Source: an uncultured Candidatus Melainabacteria bacterium (GTDB lineage: Bacteria; Cyanobacteriota; Vampirovibrionia; Gastranaerophilales; Gastranaerophilaceae). Taken from it: a stretch of DNA of 40,295 bases. Positions 30,468-39,321 of this stretch are shown here, one piece after another. Position 1 is the first letter of the stretch. Each line of letters begins with the position of its first letter. The DNA is taken from the NCBI GenBank assembly GCA_946055575.1, contig CAMGGL010000003.1, positions 1-40,295 on the forward strand, given 5' to 3'. Made by a program: the position numbers and the translations under genes. Below the pieces are notes generated by a model. That model was not told the origin of the DNA and ran no database searches. It saw only the letters and a list, made by a program, of their open reading frames with translations.

Positions 30468-30530
30468 GAAAAATTTTAAAATTTCTTAATATTAGCAATT
30501 TTTTTCATATTCACGTTTTTATATTAATGT

Positions 30531-30851
30531 ATGGTAGTAGAAATTTCAAACCCTGCAAATAAAAATATGCACTACGGCGACAGACCTATTGTGGGCGTTA
30601 TTGATTGTCCTGAAAATTTGCCAAATAAAATCATTTACTCCGGAATTGAGGCAAACAAACAGTATAATCAAATGGAAAGAGATATATATGAAGGAATAAA
30701 AAAAGCCCCAACAATGGAAACGTATAAGTTCCCATTAGTCTTAAAATTGGTTTTAGGTATTGGTGCTATTGCAACAGGAATTATTTTTAGGAAAGATATT
30801 TGGAAATTCCTAAAAAAATTCATTAAAAACCCGTTTAAATCTACTCACTAA
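30531..30851 (+). CDS. hypothetical protein with C-terminal TM segment
   Basis: 106 aa; FPLVLKLVLGIGAIATGIIF hydrophobic stretch; no Shine-Dalgarno. Confidence 0.65.
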   Translation: MVVEISNPANKNMHYGDRPIVGVIDCPENLPNKIIYSGIEANKQYNQMERDIYEGIKKAPTMETYKFPLVLKLVLGIGAIATGIIFRKDIWKFLKKFIKNPFKSTH

Positions 30852-31671
30852 TATTAAACTCTTTTAGCTGAGTGTAAATAATAGGCGAAAACTCTTTTGT
30901 AGTTACAATATCTATAATTTTATAAGAATGCGGCAAAGTCAAAAGTGAAGGGGTCGCAATATGATAAACACCGTTTTTCATATTTTCCGAATTCACATGA
31001 AAATGTCCTGAAATAACGGCCAAAACATTTGTATGTTTTTCTAAAAGCTGCTGATAATCTTCAACCTTGTATGTCTTATGAGTTTTCAAACTGCTTTCAA
31101 CACCCTCAGGATATTCAACAGGAAAATGTTGAAAAATAACAACATCTTTCTTTTTGTTATCTGTCAACTCTTTATTAAGCCAATTCAAAGTATCTTCTCT
31201 GTAATAGCCTACTGAGCCCGGAATCACTTCTTTTGCACCATCGACAATCAAAAACACAAACCCTTTTTTGGAAAATTTGTAATTTGGTTTTCTCTGCGGA
31301 AAGAAAATATTATTTTCTTTAAATACTTCAAAATATCTTACTTTTGAAAGTCCGTTTGATTTATACACATCGTGGTTTCCCAATGCGATGTAATACGGAA
31401 CATTTAAATTTTTTACAATTTTTGCAAACTCTTTTAAATTTTCTTCCTTAGGGTTATTTATATTATCACCTGTAAAAACAACAAATGATACCCCCTCTTG
31501 CTTGTTAATATCTTCAATTGCACTATTCAAAACCTTCATTGAAAATTCCGACTGAACAGACAAATGTACATCCGCAACCTGAATAAATTTTATATTTTCC
31601 GCATAAGCTCTTGTTACAGACATTACTGACACAAACAAAAATCCTAAAAATATGGACAAAAACTTTTTCAT
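30841..31671 (-). CDS. secreted calcineurin-like metallophosphoesterase
   Basis: Signal peptide; IQVADVHLS, VFTGDNINN, ALGNHDVY, VISGHFHVN motifs. Confidence 0.95.
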   Translation of the reverse strand: MKKFLSIFLGFLFVSVMSVTRAYAENIKFIQVADVHLSVQSEFSMKVLNSAIEDINKQEGVSFVVFTGDNINNPKEENLKEFAKIVKNLNVPYYIALGNHDVYKSNGLSKVRYFEVFKENNIFFPQRKPNYKFSKKGFVFLIVDGAKEVIPGSVGYYREDTLNWLNKELTDNKKKDVVIFQHFPVEYPEGVESSLKTHKTYKVEDYQQLLEKHTNVLAVISGHFHVNSENMKNGVYHIATPSLLTLPHSYKIIDIVTTKEFSPIIYTQLKEFNISE

Positions 31672-31737
31672 ATAAATAATCCTTATCTCCCTTGAAAAAA
31701 TTATAACATAAAATATAAATCATGTTATAATAAGCCT

Positions 31738-31983
31738 ATGAGATTAGACAAATTTTTAAAAGTATCAAGACTAATTAAACGCCGCACGGTAGCAAATGAA
31801 GTTTCCGATATGGGGAGAGTTTTGGTCAACAACACTTGCGCAAAACCCGCGAAACAAATAAAAGAAAACGATATCATAACAATCGAATACGCAAACCGAA
31901 CAGTTAAAGCTAAAGTCATAAAAGTTCCGACCGGCAATGTTAGCATTCAAGAAGCCCCAACTCTATATGAACTTATAGATTAA
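31738..31983 (+). CDS. S4-domain RNA-binding protein (RqcP/YabO/HslR-like)
   Basis: MRLDKFLKVSRLIKRRTVANEVSDMGRVLVNNTCAKPAKQIKENDII. Confidence 0.92.
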   Translation: MRLDKFLKVSRLIKRRTVANEVSDMGRVLVNNTCAKPAKQIKENDIITIEYANRTVKAKVIKVPTGNVSIQEAPTLYELID

Positions 31984-32074
31984 GATTTGTAACAAAATAC
32001 AACCACGCTGAAATTCTGACTTTTGAAAATACTTTATTAAAGTATAGAGAAAGTATAAGAATGGAGACTGAGCA

Positions 32075-32374
32075 ATGGTTGACAGTATTAATAGACTAAA
32101 CGGCGTTAATGAGATAAAAACCCCTGAAGTAAAGGCTGCAGCAGCTAATGATCAACAACTTGGAGGATTTGGTTTCGGATTTCCGGAGAACGAAGGTGTC
32201 GGAACTACAGTAGAACGACAAATTCCGAGACTTGATGAGGTTCTAAAAAATAAGTTCGCAGATGTCGATTTTCAACCATACAAACAACATGTTGCCCAAC
32301 TTGAAATCAGTAACAAAGATTTCATAAAGGATAATTTCATAAACGATAATTATACAGATCTTTGCGAAGTCTAA
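32075..32374 (+). CDS. hypothetical protein
   Basis: 99 aa ORF with a GGAGACTGAGCA upstream region; no recognisable domain. Confidence 0.65.
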   Translation: MVDSINRLNGVNEIKTPEVKAAAANDQQLGGFGFGFPENEGVGTTVERQIPRLDEVLKNKFADVDFQPYKQHVAQLEISNKDFIKDNFINDNYTDLCEV

Positions 32375-32387
32375 AAATAAATAAACA

Positions 32388-32421
32388 TAAAAAAGCCTTG
32401 TAATGAATACAAGGCTTTTTA
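32388..32421. terminator. bidirectional intrinsic terminator
   Basis: AAAAAAGCCTTGTA-ATGAA-TACAAGGCTTTTT between convergent genes. Confidence 0.9.
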
Positions 32422-32438
32422 CACTTTATTACACAAAC

Positions 32439-32696
32439 CTATTGAGCAGCGTAAACACTAACTTGTTTTCTGTCACGTCTGTGTGGTTCAAATTTAACTG
32501 TTCCGTCAATCAATGCAAATAATGTATCATCAGAACCAATACCTACATTGTTACCGGGATGAATTTTTGTTCCTCTTTGACGAACAAGGATGTTACCAGC
32601 TTTAACAGTCTCTCCGCCGAACTTTTTAACGCCTAAACGCTTAGCTTCGGAGTCACGACCGTTACGGGTAGATCCCATACCTTTCTTATGTGCCAT
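32439..32696 (-). CDS. rpmA: 50S ribosomal protein L27
   Basis: [52 protein letters not shown]. Confidence 0.99.
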   Translation of the reverse strand: MAHKKGMGSTRNGRDSEAKRLGVKKFGGETVKAGNILVRQRGTKIHPGNNVGIGSDDTLFALIDGTVKFEPHRRDRKQVSVYAAQ

Positions 32697-32737
32697 TTTT
32701 ATTTCTCCTTTTAATTTTTGTACTTATACGATTTAGA

Positions 32738-33097
32738 CTATGCTTCTGCAGAAGTTTCTTCTGTTGCAGCAGATTTTTTAGCGGCTGAAGTTCTGATTTT
32801 AGAAATCATAACTCTTGTAAAGCCTTGTCTGTGACCTTGTTTTTTTCTGTAGCCTTTTTTAGGTCTTTGTTTGAACACGATAATCTTCTTTGCTCTACCG
32901 TGCATAACGATTTTACCTTCAGCTGATGCGCCTGATACATAAGGTTGACCAACTTTTGATTTTTTACCGTTAACAACCATAACGACTTTGTCAAAAACTA
33001 CTTTTGAATCTGTTTCACCATCAAGTAATTCAATATCAACGTAACGACCTTCTTCGACTTGATACTGCTTACCGCCTGTTTCGACTATTGCGTACAT
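32738..33097 (-). CDS. rplU: 50S ribosomal protein L21
   Basis: [25 protein letters not shown]...[15 protein letters not shown]-type C-terminal block. Confidence 0.98.
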   Translation of the reverse strand: MYAIVETGGKQYQVEEGRYVDIELLDGETDSKVVFDKVVMVVNGKKSKVGQPYVSGASAEGKIVMHGRAKKIIVFKQRPKKGYRKKQGHRQGFTRVMISKIRTSAAKKSAATEETSAEA

Positions 33098-33177
33098 CTT
33101 AATTTCCTTTCATTTGCGGGTATCGTAACCATTTACGGTTTTATAAAACGAGTGACCCATAGTAATCACGTATAGTC

Positions 33178-33206
33178 ATTATCTACCACTCAAAACCCAT
33201 TGTCAA
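33178..33206 (-). promoter_or_regulatory. putative rplU-rpmA promoter
   Basis: Minus strand consensus TTGACA - 17 nt - GATAAT. Confidence 0.75.
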
Positions 33207-33266
33207 GATGTTTTAAATTTTATTAACTTTGTTGTTCGGTTGTTTTGTTTGGAGTATCATAAAACT

Positions 33267-34637
33267 ATGATGTTTGATAGGGAAGAACTAATAAGAGCAA
33301 CCGGCGCAACAGTACTCGCCGACAAAAAAATAAACGGTATCAGCTATAATATTTCTACCGATACAAGAACAATAAAAAACGGAGATATCTATCTGCCATT
33401 GAAAGGTGCCAGCTTTGACGGCGAACAATTTATACAAAATGCCGTTGAATCCGGCGCGAAAGCTTATTTCACAACTAAAGATGAAGTAATCAACGGTGCA
33501 GATTTGGTATTAAAGGTTACGGATACAAAAGAAGCTTATTTAAAAATTGCAGAATATTATAGGGACAAAGTATCACCTTATGTTATAGGCATAACAGGAA
33601 GTTCAGGAAAAACTACAACAAAAGAAATTATTTATTCGGTATTAAGTCAAAAATTCAAAACAACAAAAACATTTTCTAATCACAACAACGAAATCGGCTT
33701 TTGCCAGACCGTTTTAAGTATGGAAAAAGATACCGAAATTTTAATTATTGAAATGGGTATGCGCGGACTGGGCGAAATCGAATTAATCTCAAGACACTTA
33801 AAGCCTGATTATGCGGTAATCACCAATAGCGGTTCCGCTCATGTCGGACGGCTAGGCTCATTGGATAACATCGCAATCGCAAAATGTGAAATCACAACAG
33901 GTTTGAATCCTGAAGGAACTCTGTTTGCCAAAAATCAAGATATTATAAAAAAACACGTACAATTTAATGGGAATATTACGTATTATTCAATTGATGATGT
34001 CAAAATATTAAAAAAAGCTCCGTCCTATTCAAAGTTCAGATATTTAGGAGATGATTATGAACTGAATGTTGAAGGAGATTATAATATTGAAAACTCAATT
34101 CCTGCAATACTTTTAGGTATTCATACAGGAATGAGTTATCCGGAAATTAAACAAGGGTTATCCCAATATCGACCTATTGAAAAAAGATGGGAAGTTGAAC
34201 AAATAAACGGATTAAAATTCATCAATGACAGTTACAATGCAAACCCCGACTCAATGAAAGCTTCCGTCAAAACATTTATTGAAATGTATGATAACCCTAT
34301 TGTTATTTTGGGCGATATGGGAGAGTTAGGAGACGATGAAGAAAAGTACCACAAAGAAGTTGGGAAATACCTTGCTGAAACAAACAAACAAATTAAATCA
34401 GGATTATTCAAAATAAAACCCGTTAAATATCTTACCGTCGGAAAATTGGCGGCAACTATCGGGGAAGAACTTTCAACGCAAGGTTTTGATACAAAAAGTT
34501 TTGCAAATAATGACGAAGTTTCTCGTTACATACTTGAAAATTCAAACGAGAGTAATACAATATTTTTAAAGGCATCACGCTCAATGCAATTTGAGCAAAT
34601 TTTGGAAAATGTAAAAAGAGGGATTAGTAAGTTATGA
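33267..34637 (+). CDS. murF: UDP-N-acetylmuramoyl-tripeptide--D-alanyl-D-alanine ligase
   Basis: GITGSSGKTTTKEIIYSVL, NNEIGFCQTVL, FINDSYNANPDSMKAS, ILGDMGELG; start trimmed to MMFDREEL. Confidence 0.97.
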   Translation: MMFDREELIRATGATVLADKKINGISYNISTDTRTIKNGDIYLPLKGASFDGEQFIQNAVESGAKAYFTTKDEVINGADLVLKVTDTKEAYLKIAEYYRDKVSPYVIGITGSSGKTTTKEIIYSVLSQKFKTTKTFSNHNNEIGFCQTVLSMEKDTEILIIEMGMRGLGEIELISRHLKPDYAVITNSGSAHVGRLGSLDNIAIAKCEITTGLNPEGTLFAKNQDIIKKHVQFNGNITYYSIDDVKILKKAPSYSKFRYLGDDYELNVEGDYNIENSIPAILLGIHTGMSYPEIKQGLSQYRPIEKRWEVEQINGLKFINDSYNANPDSMKASVKTFIEMYDNPIVILGDMGELGDDEEKYHKEVGKYLAETNKQIKSGLFKIKPVKYLTVGKLAATIGEELSTQGFDTKSFANNDEVSRYILENSNESNTIFLKASRSMQFEQILENVKRGISKL

Positions 34638-35614
34638 TAATGATAACAATAGCATTCTTGCTTGGAATGGTTTTATGTATGCTTTTGGGCGTACCTTATA
34701 TTGATATGCTAAAGAAAAAATCAATAGGGCAATTTGTAAAAGAATATGCACCTGAAACCCACGCACAAAAACAAGGTACACCAACTACCGGCGGTGTTTT
34801 TATTATAGCCGCAATAATTTTGGCATCAGTTACAACCTTATTGTTAGCGCAAAAAATGACAACCATAGCACTAATAACTATCATAACCCTTGTATTTTAT
34901 ACATTTGCAGGGTTTCAAGATGACTATATAAAAATAAAAGGAAAAAGTAACGACGGACTGTCTGCAAGAGGGAAATTGTACAGACAAATTGCAATAGCCT
35001 TGTTGCCAACATTATTTTTAGTCATAACAAACCCTAATGCCTGCACTTTTTCAATAGGAAGTTTTATCTTGGATTTAAAATGGTTTTATCCGTTTTTTGC
35101 AATATTCATAATTACAGGAGCATCAAATGCTTATAACCTGACAGACGGACTTGACGGCTTGGCTGCAGGTTGCGGAGTTCCGGCATTCATTGCCTGCGCA
35201 ATAATTTCGCTTTCAATGGGGGAAACAGAACTTGCAATAATTTCCGCTACAGTTGCCGGTGCGCTGTTAGGATTTTTGAAATTCAACAAACCTAAAGCCG
35301 AAGTTTTTATGGGTGATACCGGCTCTTTGGCAATAGGAGGATTGCTTGGAACTTTGGCGGTTTTAGGTAAATTTGAGTTTTTATTAATTTTCATTGGCGG
35401 AGTTTTTGTTATGGAAACTCTTTCCGTTATTATTCAAGTTACGAGTTTTAAAACCACCGGTAAACGAGTTTTCAAAATGGCACCAATTCACCACCACTTT
35501 GAAAAATTAGGCTGGAGTGAGAAAAAAGTGGTAGTGGTTTTTACAACCGTATCATTCATTCTTTCCGCAATTGCGGTGGTATTATTTGAATTATTCAGCA
35601 GAGGTATTTTATAA
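34634..35614 (+). CDS. mraY: phospho-N-acetylmuramoyl-pentapeptide-transferase
   Basis: HAQKQGTPTTGGVF, DDYIKIKG, NAYNLTDGLDGLAAG, MGDTGSLAIGG, PIHHHFEKLGWSEKKVV. Confidence 0.99.
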   Translation: MIMITIAFLLGMVLCMLLGVPYIDMLKKKSIGQFVKEYAPETHAQKQGTPTTGGVFIIAAIILASVTTLLLAQKMTTIALITIITLVFYTFAGFQDDYIKIKGKSNDGLSARGKLYRQIAIALLPTLFLVITNPNACTFSIGSFILDLKWFYPFFAIFIITGASNAYNLTDGLDGLAAGCGVPAFIACAIISLSMGETELAIISATVAGALLGFLKFNKPKAEVFMGDTGSLAIGGLLGTLAVLGKFEFLLIFIGGVFVMETLSVIIQVTSFKTTGKRVFKMAPIHHHFEKLGWSEKKVVVVFTTVSFILSAIAVVLFELFSRGIL

Positions 35615-37032
35615 TGGGATTATTTGATTTTTTCAAAAAAAGTAAATACAATCAGGATTTACGAAGACAAAAAGTTCTTGTTCTCGGACTGTCAAAAAGC
35701 GGGATTGCGGCAGCAAAACTTGCGAAAAGGCACGGCGCAGATGTTTATTTGTCAGAAGGAAATGATGTTTCCCAAGACAGATTACATTTAGTTGAAGAAC
35801 TAAAAGAACTGGGGATAAATGTCGAATACGGCGGGCATTCAGATAAATTCATATCTAAATCAGTCATTGCCGTCACAAGTCCAGGAATTCCTCCACATAG
35901 TGACATCATTCAAAAGCTGAAATCTCATAACATTGAAACAATTTCAGAGCTTGAATTTGCAAGCAGGGAAAATGAGGAAAACAAACCACGAAAAGAATTT
36001 ATTGCCATAACAGGAACAAACGGCAAGACAACGACAACAGCTCTCACAGAATTTATACTAAAGAAAGCCGGACTTAAGGCAAAGGCCTGCGGTAATATCG
36101 GAATTCCTGCAAGCGATCTTATTGATGAAAAAGATTTAGATTGGCTTGTTTGTGAAACCAGCTCTTTTCAACTTGAAATGACAGAATTTTTTAGTTCACT
36201 TATTTCTGTTTGGACAAATTTCACTCCGGATCATATTGATTGGCACAATGGTTTGGAAAATTATTTTAATGCTAAAGCAAAAGCCTTTAAATACTCAACT
36301 TATTCAGTATTAAATGCTAAAGATGAAAAATTAGTAGAATTTGCAAATAGTCTTCAAGAAGATAAGGACTCCATTTTCTTTTTTGATGGGAATATTGGAG
36401 ACAATTGCTGTTATATTGAAAACGATGAGATTAAATATAAAGAACTTGGAGATGTAGAAACTGTTATAAAACTATCAGATTGTCCGTTGATAGGTCACCA
36501 TAATTACCAAAATATTATGTGCGCAATAATTTGTGCACAACTTGCAGGTAATTATAACGGAAGAATTAAAACAGAAACAATCAAAAATGCGATAATGGAA
36601 TTTAAAGCACCTGCGCACAGATTGGAAAAAATAACAACTAAAAACGGAATAACTTTTTATAACGATTCAAAAGCCACAAACCCTGAAGCAGCTATCGTTG
36701 CAATAAATTCATTCAACAATACTGACGTTGCACTAATTGCAGGCGGCAGGGATAAGAATACCGATTTGACAGAATTTTGTGATGCTGTCAAAAAACATAT
36801 AAAAACAGTTATTCTAATCGGCGAAGCGACGGAAAGATTTGAAGAAAATCTTAAAAATAACGGTTTTAACAATATTATAAGAGAAAATTCAATGCAAGAA
36901 GCAATCGACAAGGGAATAGAATTGCACCCTGATGTAGTTCTTTTATCACCTGCGTGTGCAAGTTTCGACATGTTCACAAGCTATGAAAACAGAGGGGAAG
37001 TATTTAGAGAATATGTCTTACAGAGAGTATAA
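35614..37032 (+). CDS. murD: UDP-N-acetylmuramoylalanine--D-glutamate ligase
   Basis: VLVLGLSKSGIAAAKLAKRHG, ITGTNGKTTTTALTEFIL, NFTPDHIDWH, FYNDSKATNPEAA, LSPACASFDMF. Confidence 0.98.
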   Translation: MGLFDFFKKSKYNQDLRRQKVLVLGLSKSGIAAAKLAKRHGADVYLSEGNDVSQDRLHLVEELKELGINVEYGGHSDKFISKSVIAVTSPGIPPHSDIIQKLKSHNIETISELEFASRENEENKPRKEFIAITGTNGKTTTTALTEFILKKAGLKAKACGNIGIPASDLIDEKDLDWLVCETSSFQLEMTEFFSSLISVWTNFTPDHIDWHNGLENYFNAKAKAFKYSTYSVLNAKDEKLVEFANSLQEDKDSIFFFDGNIGDNCCYIENDEIKYKELGDVETVIKLSDCPLIGHHNYQNIMCAIICAQLAGNYNGRIKTETIKNAIMEFKAPAHRLEKITTKNGITFYNDSKATNPEAAIVAINSFNNTDVALIAGGRDKNTDLTEFCDAVKKHIKTVILIGEATERFEENLKNNGFNNIIRENSMQEAIDKGIELHPDVVLLSPACASFDMFTSYENRGEVFREYVLQRV

Positions 37033-38206
37033 ATCACCCCATAGGCAAGAACGTATAAAAAGAGAACGCAGAAAGAAAAAAAATGGAGTTATAATTTCAC
37101 CTGCGGATATGTCTTTGCTTGTAATAGTAGCTTTTCTTGTAATCATTGGTTTTTTGGCAATATTTTCCGCAACGGCTCCAAAATGCATGAGGGAAGGTAT
37201 CAATGTCGCATCTTTTGTAGGTAAGCAATTTATATATGCAGTTGCAGGATTTTTTGCAATGGCATTTTTTGCACATTTTGACTATAAAAAACTTGAAAAA
37301 TTTAATACTAAATTTTTATGGATAGTAATCGGATTATTACTAATTCTCCAATTTACACCGTTGGGGGTTACAATCAACGGGGCAAAGCGGTGGATTAATT
37401 TAGGTTTTATGCAGTTACAACCCTCTGAACTTGCAAAACCACTATTTTGTATGCTATTGGCATCAATGTTTAAAGACAAAATTGATATGGATCAAATTGT
37501 CAAAAATGTCGGCACAATAATTTTAATGCTAGGTATCCTGTTATTGATTTTAAAACAGCCAAACCTTAGTATGGCGGTAATACTGTCAATGACAACATTG
37601 TCTTTATATATTGCAGGGCACGGTCCGTGGCTACCGATATACATTGGTGGAGGCGTTATGGGACTAGGCATAATGACAATGCTGCCAAAACTTTTACACG
37701 GTTATCAAATGGATAGAATTACCGTATGGCTAAATCCGGGTAGCGACGCTTTAGGAAAGGGATATAATATTATCCAATCACTTATTGCTTTTGCATCAGG
37801 TGGTTTTTGGGGAAGCGGATACGGTTCTTCAATTCAAAAACGTGCATACTTGCCGGAATGTCATACAGACTTTATCTTTGCAATTATCGCAGAAGAATTC
37901 GGATTTTTAGGTTGCTTGTTTATCGTAGGACTATTCGTTGCTTTGGTACACAGGGGACTGAGAATTGCAAAACGTTGTCCTGATATGTACGGAAAACTTT
38001 TGGCAATAGGAATTACATTTATATTCGGATTTCAAGCATTTTTGAATATGGCGGTAGCCAGTTCGTTTTTCCCTGTAACAGGTGTAACATTACCATTCAT
38101 CAGTTACGGAGGTACATCAATTATCGTATCACTTGCTATGGTAGGGATTTTATTAAACATTTCAAAACAGAGAATTAAGAGAATAAGGACTGAAGTTAAT
38201 GCGTAA
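37013..38206 (+). CDS. ftsW: SEDS-family peptidoglycan glycosyltransferase FtsW
   Basis: GAKRWINLGFMQLQPSELAKP, YNIIQSLIAFASGGFWGSGYGSS, LPECHTDFIFAIIAEEFGF, LPFISYGGTSI; start trimmed to MSYREYKS, overlapping murD by 20 nt. Confidence 0.97.
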   Translation: MSYREYKSPHRQERIKRERRKKKNGVIISPADMSLLVIVAFLVIIGFLAIFSATAPKCMREGINVASFVGKQFIYAVAGFFAMAFFAHFDYKKLEKFNTKFLWIVIGLLLILQFTPLGVTINGAKRWINLGFMQLQPSELAKPLFCMLLASMFKDKIDMDQIVKNVGTIILMLGILLLILKQPNLSMAVILSMTTLSLYIAGHGPWLPIYIGGGVMGLGIMTMLPKLLHGYQMDRITVWLNPGSDALGKGYNIIQSLIAFASGGFWGSGYGSSIQKRAYLPECHTDFIFAIIAEEFGFLGCLFIVGLFVALVHRGLRIAKRCPDMYGKLLAIGITFIFGFQAFLNMAVASSFFPVTGVTLPFISYGGTSIIVSLAMVGILLNISKQRIKRIRTEVNA

Positions 38207-39314
38207 AAACACATATTTTATAACAGGCGGCGGTACCGGCGGTCATATATATCCTGCAATTGCGGTTGCTGATGAATTATTAAAAGAAGACGATACCGAA
38301 AAAATATATTACGTCGGTAATCCAAACAATCTCGAAGCCTCTATCGTTGCGAATAAAAATTACGAGTTTTTACCGGTAATTTCATCAGGAATGCCCAGAA
38401 AAATAGGATTTTCACTATTTGTATGGAGTTTAAAAATGTTTTCAGCTTGGATAAAGTGCTGCATATACATTTTAAAATACAAACCGGATGTAATCTTTGG
38501 AACTGGCGGATACGTTTCAGCACCAACACTTTTAGCAGGTTTAACAATGAAAGTTCCTTTTGTTATGCACGATTGCGATGCAAATCCGGGACTTGTAACT
38601 CGCAAACTTGCACCGTATGCAAAATGTCTTTCTGTAGCTTTTGAGATTGCTAAAGAAAAAATAAAAAATCAGAACTGCGAAATTAACGGGAACCCTATAC
38701 GTCAAGAGTTTGCAATATTATCAAAAAATGATGCCAGAAACGAAATGAAACTTGAAAACAAATTGACAATTTGTATTATGGGCGGTTCGCAAGGTGCAAA
38801 ATCAATTAATAATGCAACTGTCAATATTTTACAAACACTTTCAAAAGATTACAATGCACAAGTTATTTTTCAAACCGGCAAAAAAAATTATGACAATGTA
38901 ATCAATAATTTAAAAGAAATTTATCCTGAATTTGAGAATGATAAAAATTTAATTATCCGACCATATTTTGACAATATGGCTGTTGTATTAAAATCAAGCG
39001 ATATTGCAATTTCAAGGGCAGGTTCGCTGAGTATTTCAGAGCTTTGCGCAAGTTCAACAGCCGCAATATTCATCCCTTACCCTTTTGCTGCAGCTGACCA
39101 CCAAAGAAAAAATGCACAATTTATGGTTGAACAAAATGCCGGATTATATTTAGAAGATGAAAATACAAATCCGGAAACATTGCTAAAATCATTAAAAGAA
39201 CTGTTGGATAATCCGAACAGACTTTCTCAAATACAAACAAATGCAGCTAAACTCGCCAAATTGGACGGAGCAAAAAATATTATTGCTCAAATTAAAAGTT
39301 GTATAAAACAATAA
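38199..39314 (+). CDS. murG: UDP-N-acetylglucosamine--lipid I GlcNAc transferase
   Basis: TGGGTGGHIYPAIAVADEL, GTGGYVSAPTLLAG, MGGSQGAKSIN, SRAGSLSISELCA. Confidence 0.98.
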   Translation: MRKNTYFITGGGTGGHIYPAIAVADELLKEDDTEKIYYVGNPNNLEASIVANKNYEFLPVISSGMPRKIGFSLFVWSLKMFSAWIKCCIYILKYKPDVIFGTGGYVSAPTLLAGLTMKVPFVMHDCDANPGLVTRKLAPYAKCLSVAFEIAKEKIKNQNCEINGNPIRQEFAILSKNDARNEMKLENKLTICIMGGSQGAKSINNATVNILQTLSKDYNAQVIFQTGKKNYDNVINNLKEIYPEFENDKNLIIRPYFDNMAVVLKSSDIAISRAGSLSISELCASSTAAIFIPYPFAAADHQRKNAQFMVEQNAGLYLEDENTNPETLLKSLKELLDNPNRLSQIQTNAAKLAKLDGAKNIIAQIKSCIKQ

Positions 39315-39321
39315 TTTGACT

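Noticed and set aside
33098-33177. L21 leader RNA upstream of rplU
   Set aside because: Leader is short after the apparent promoter and I could not see a convincing conserved fold.
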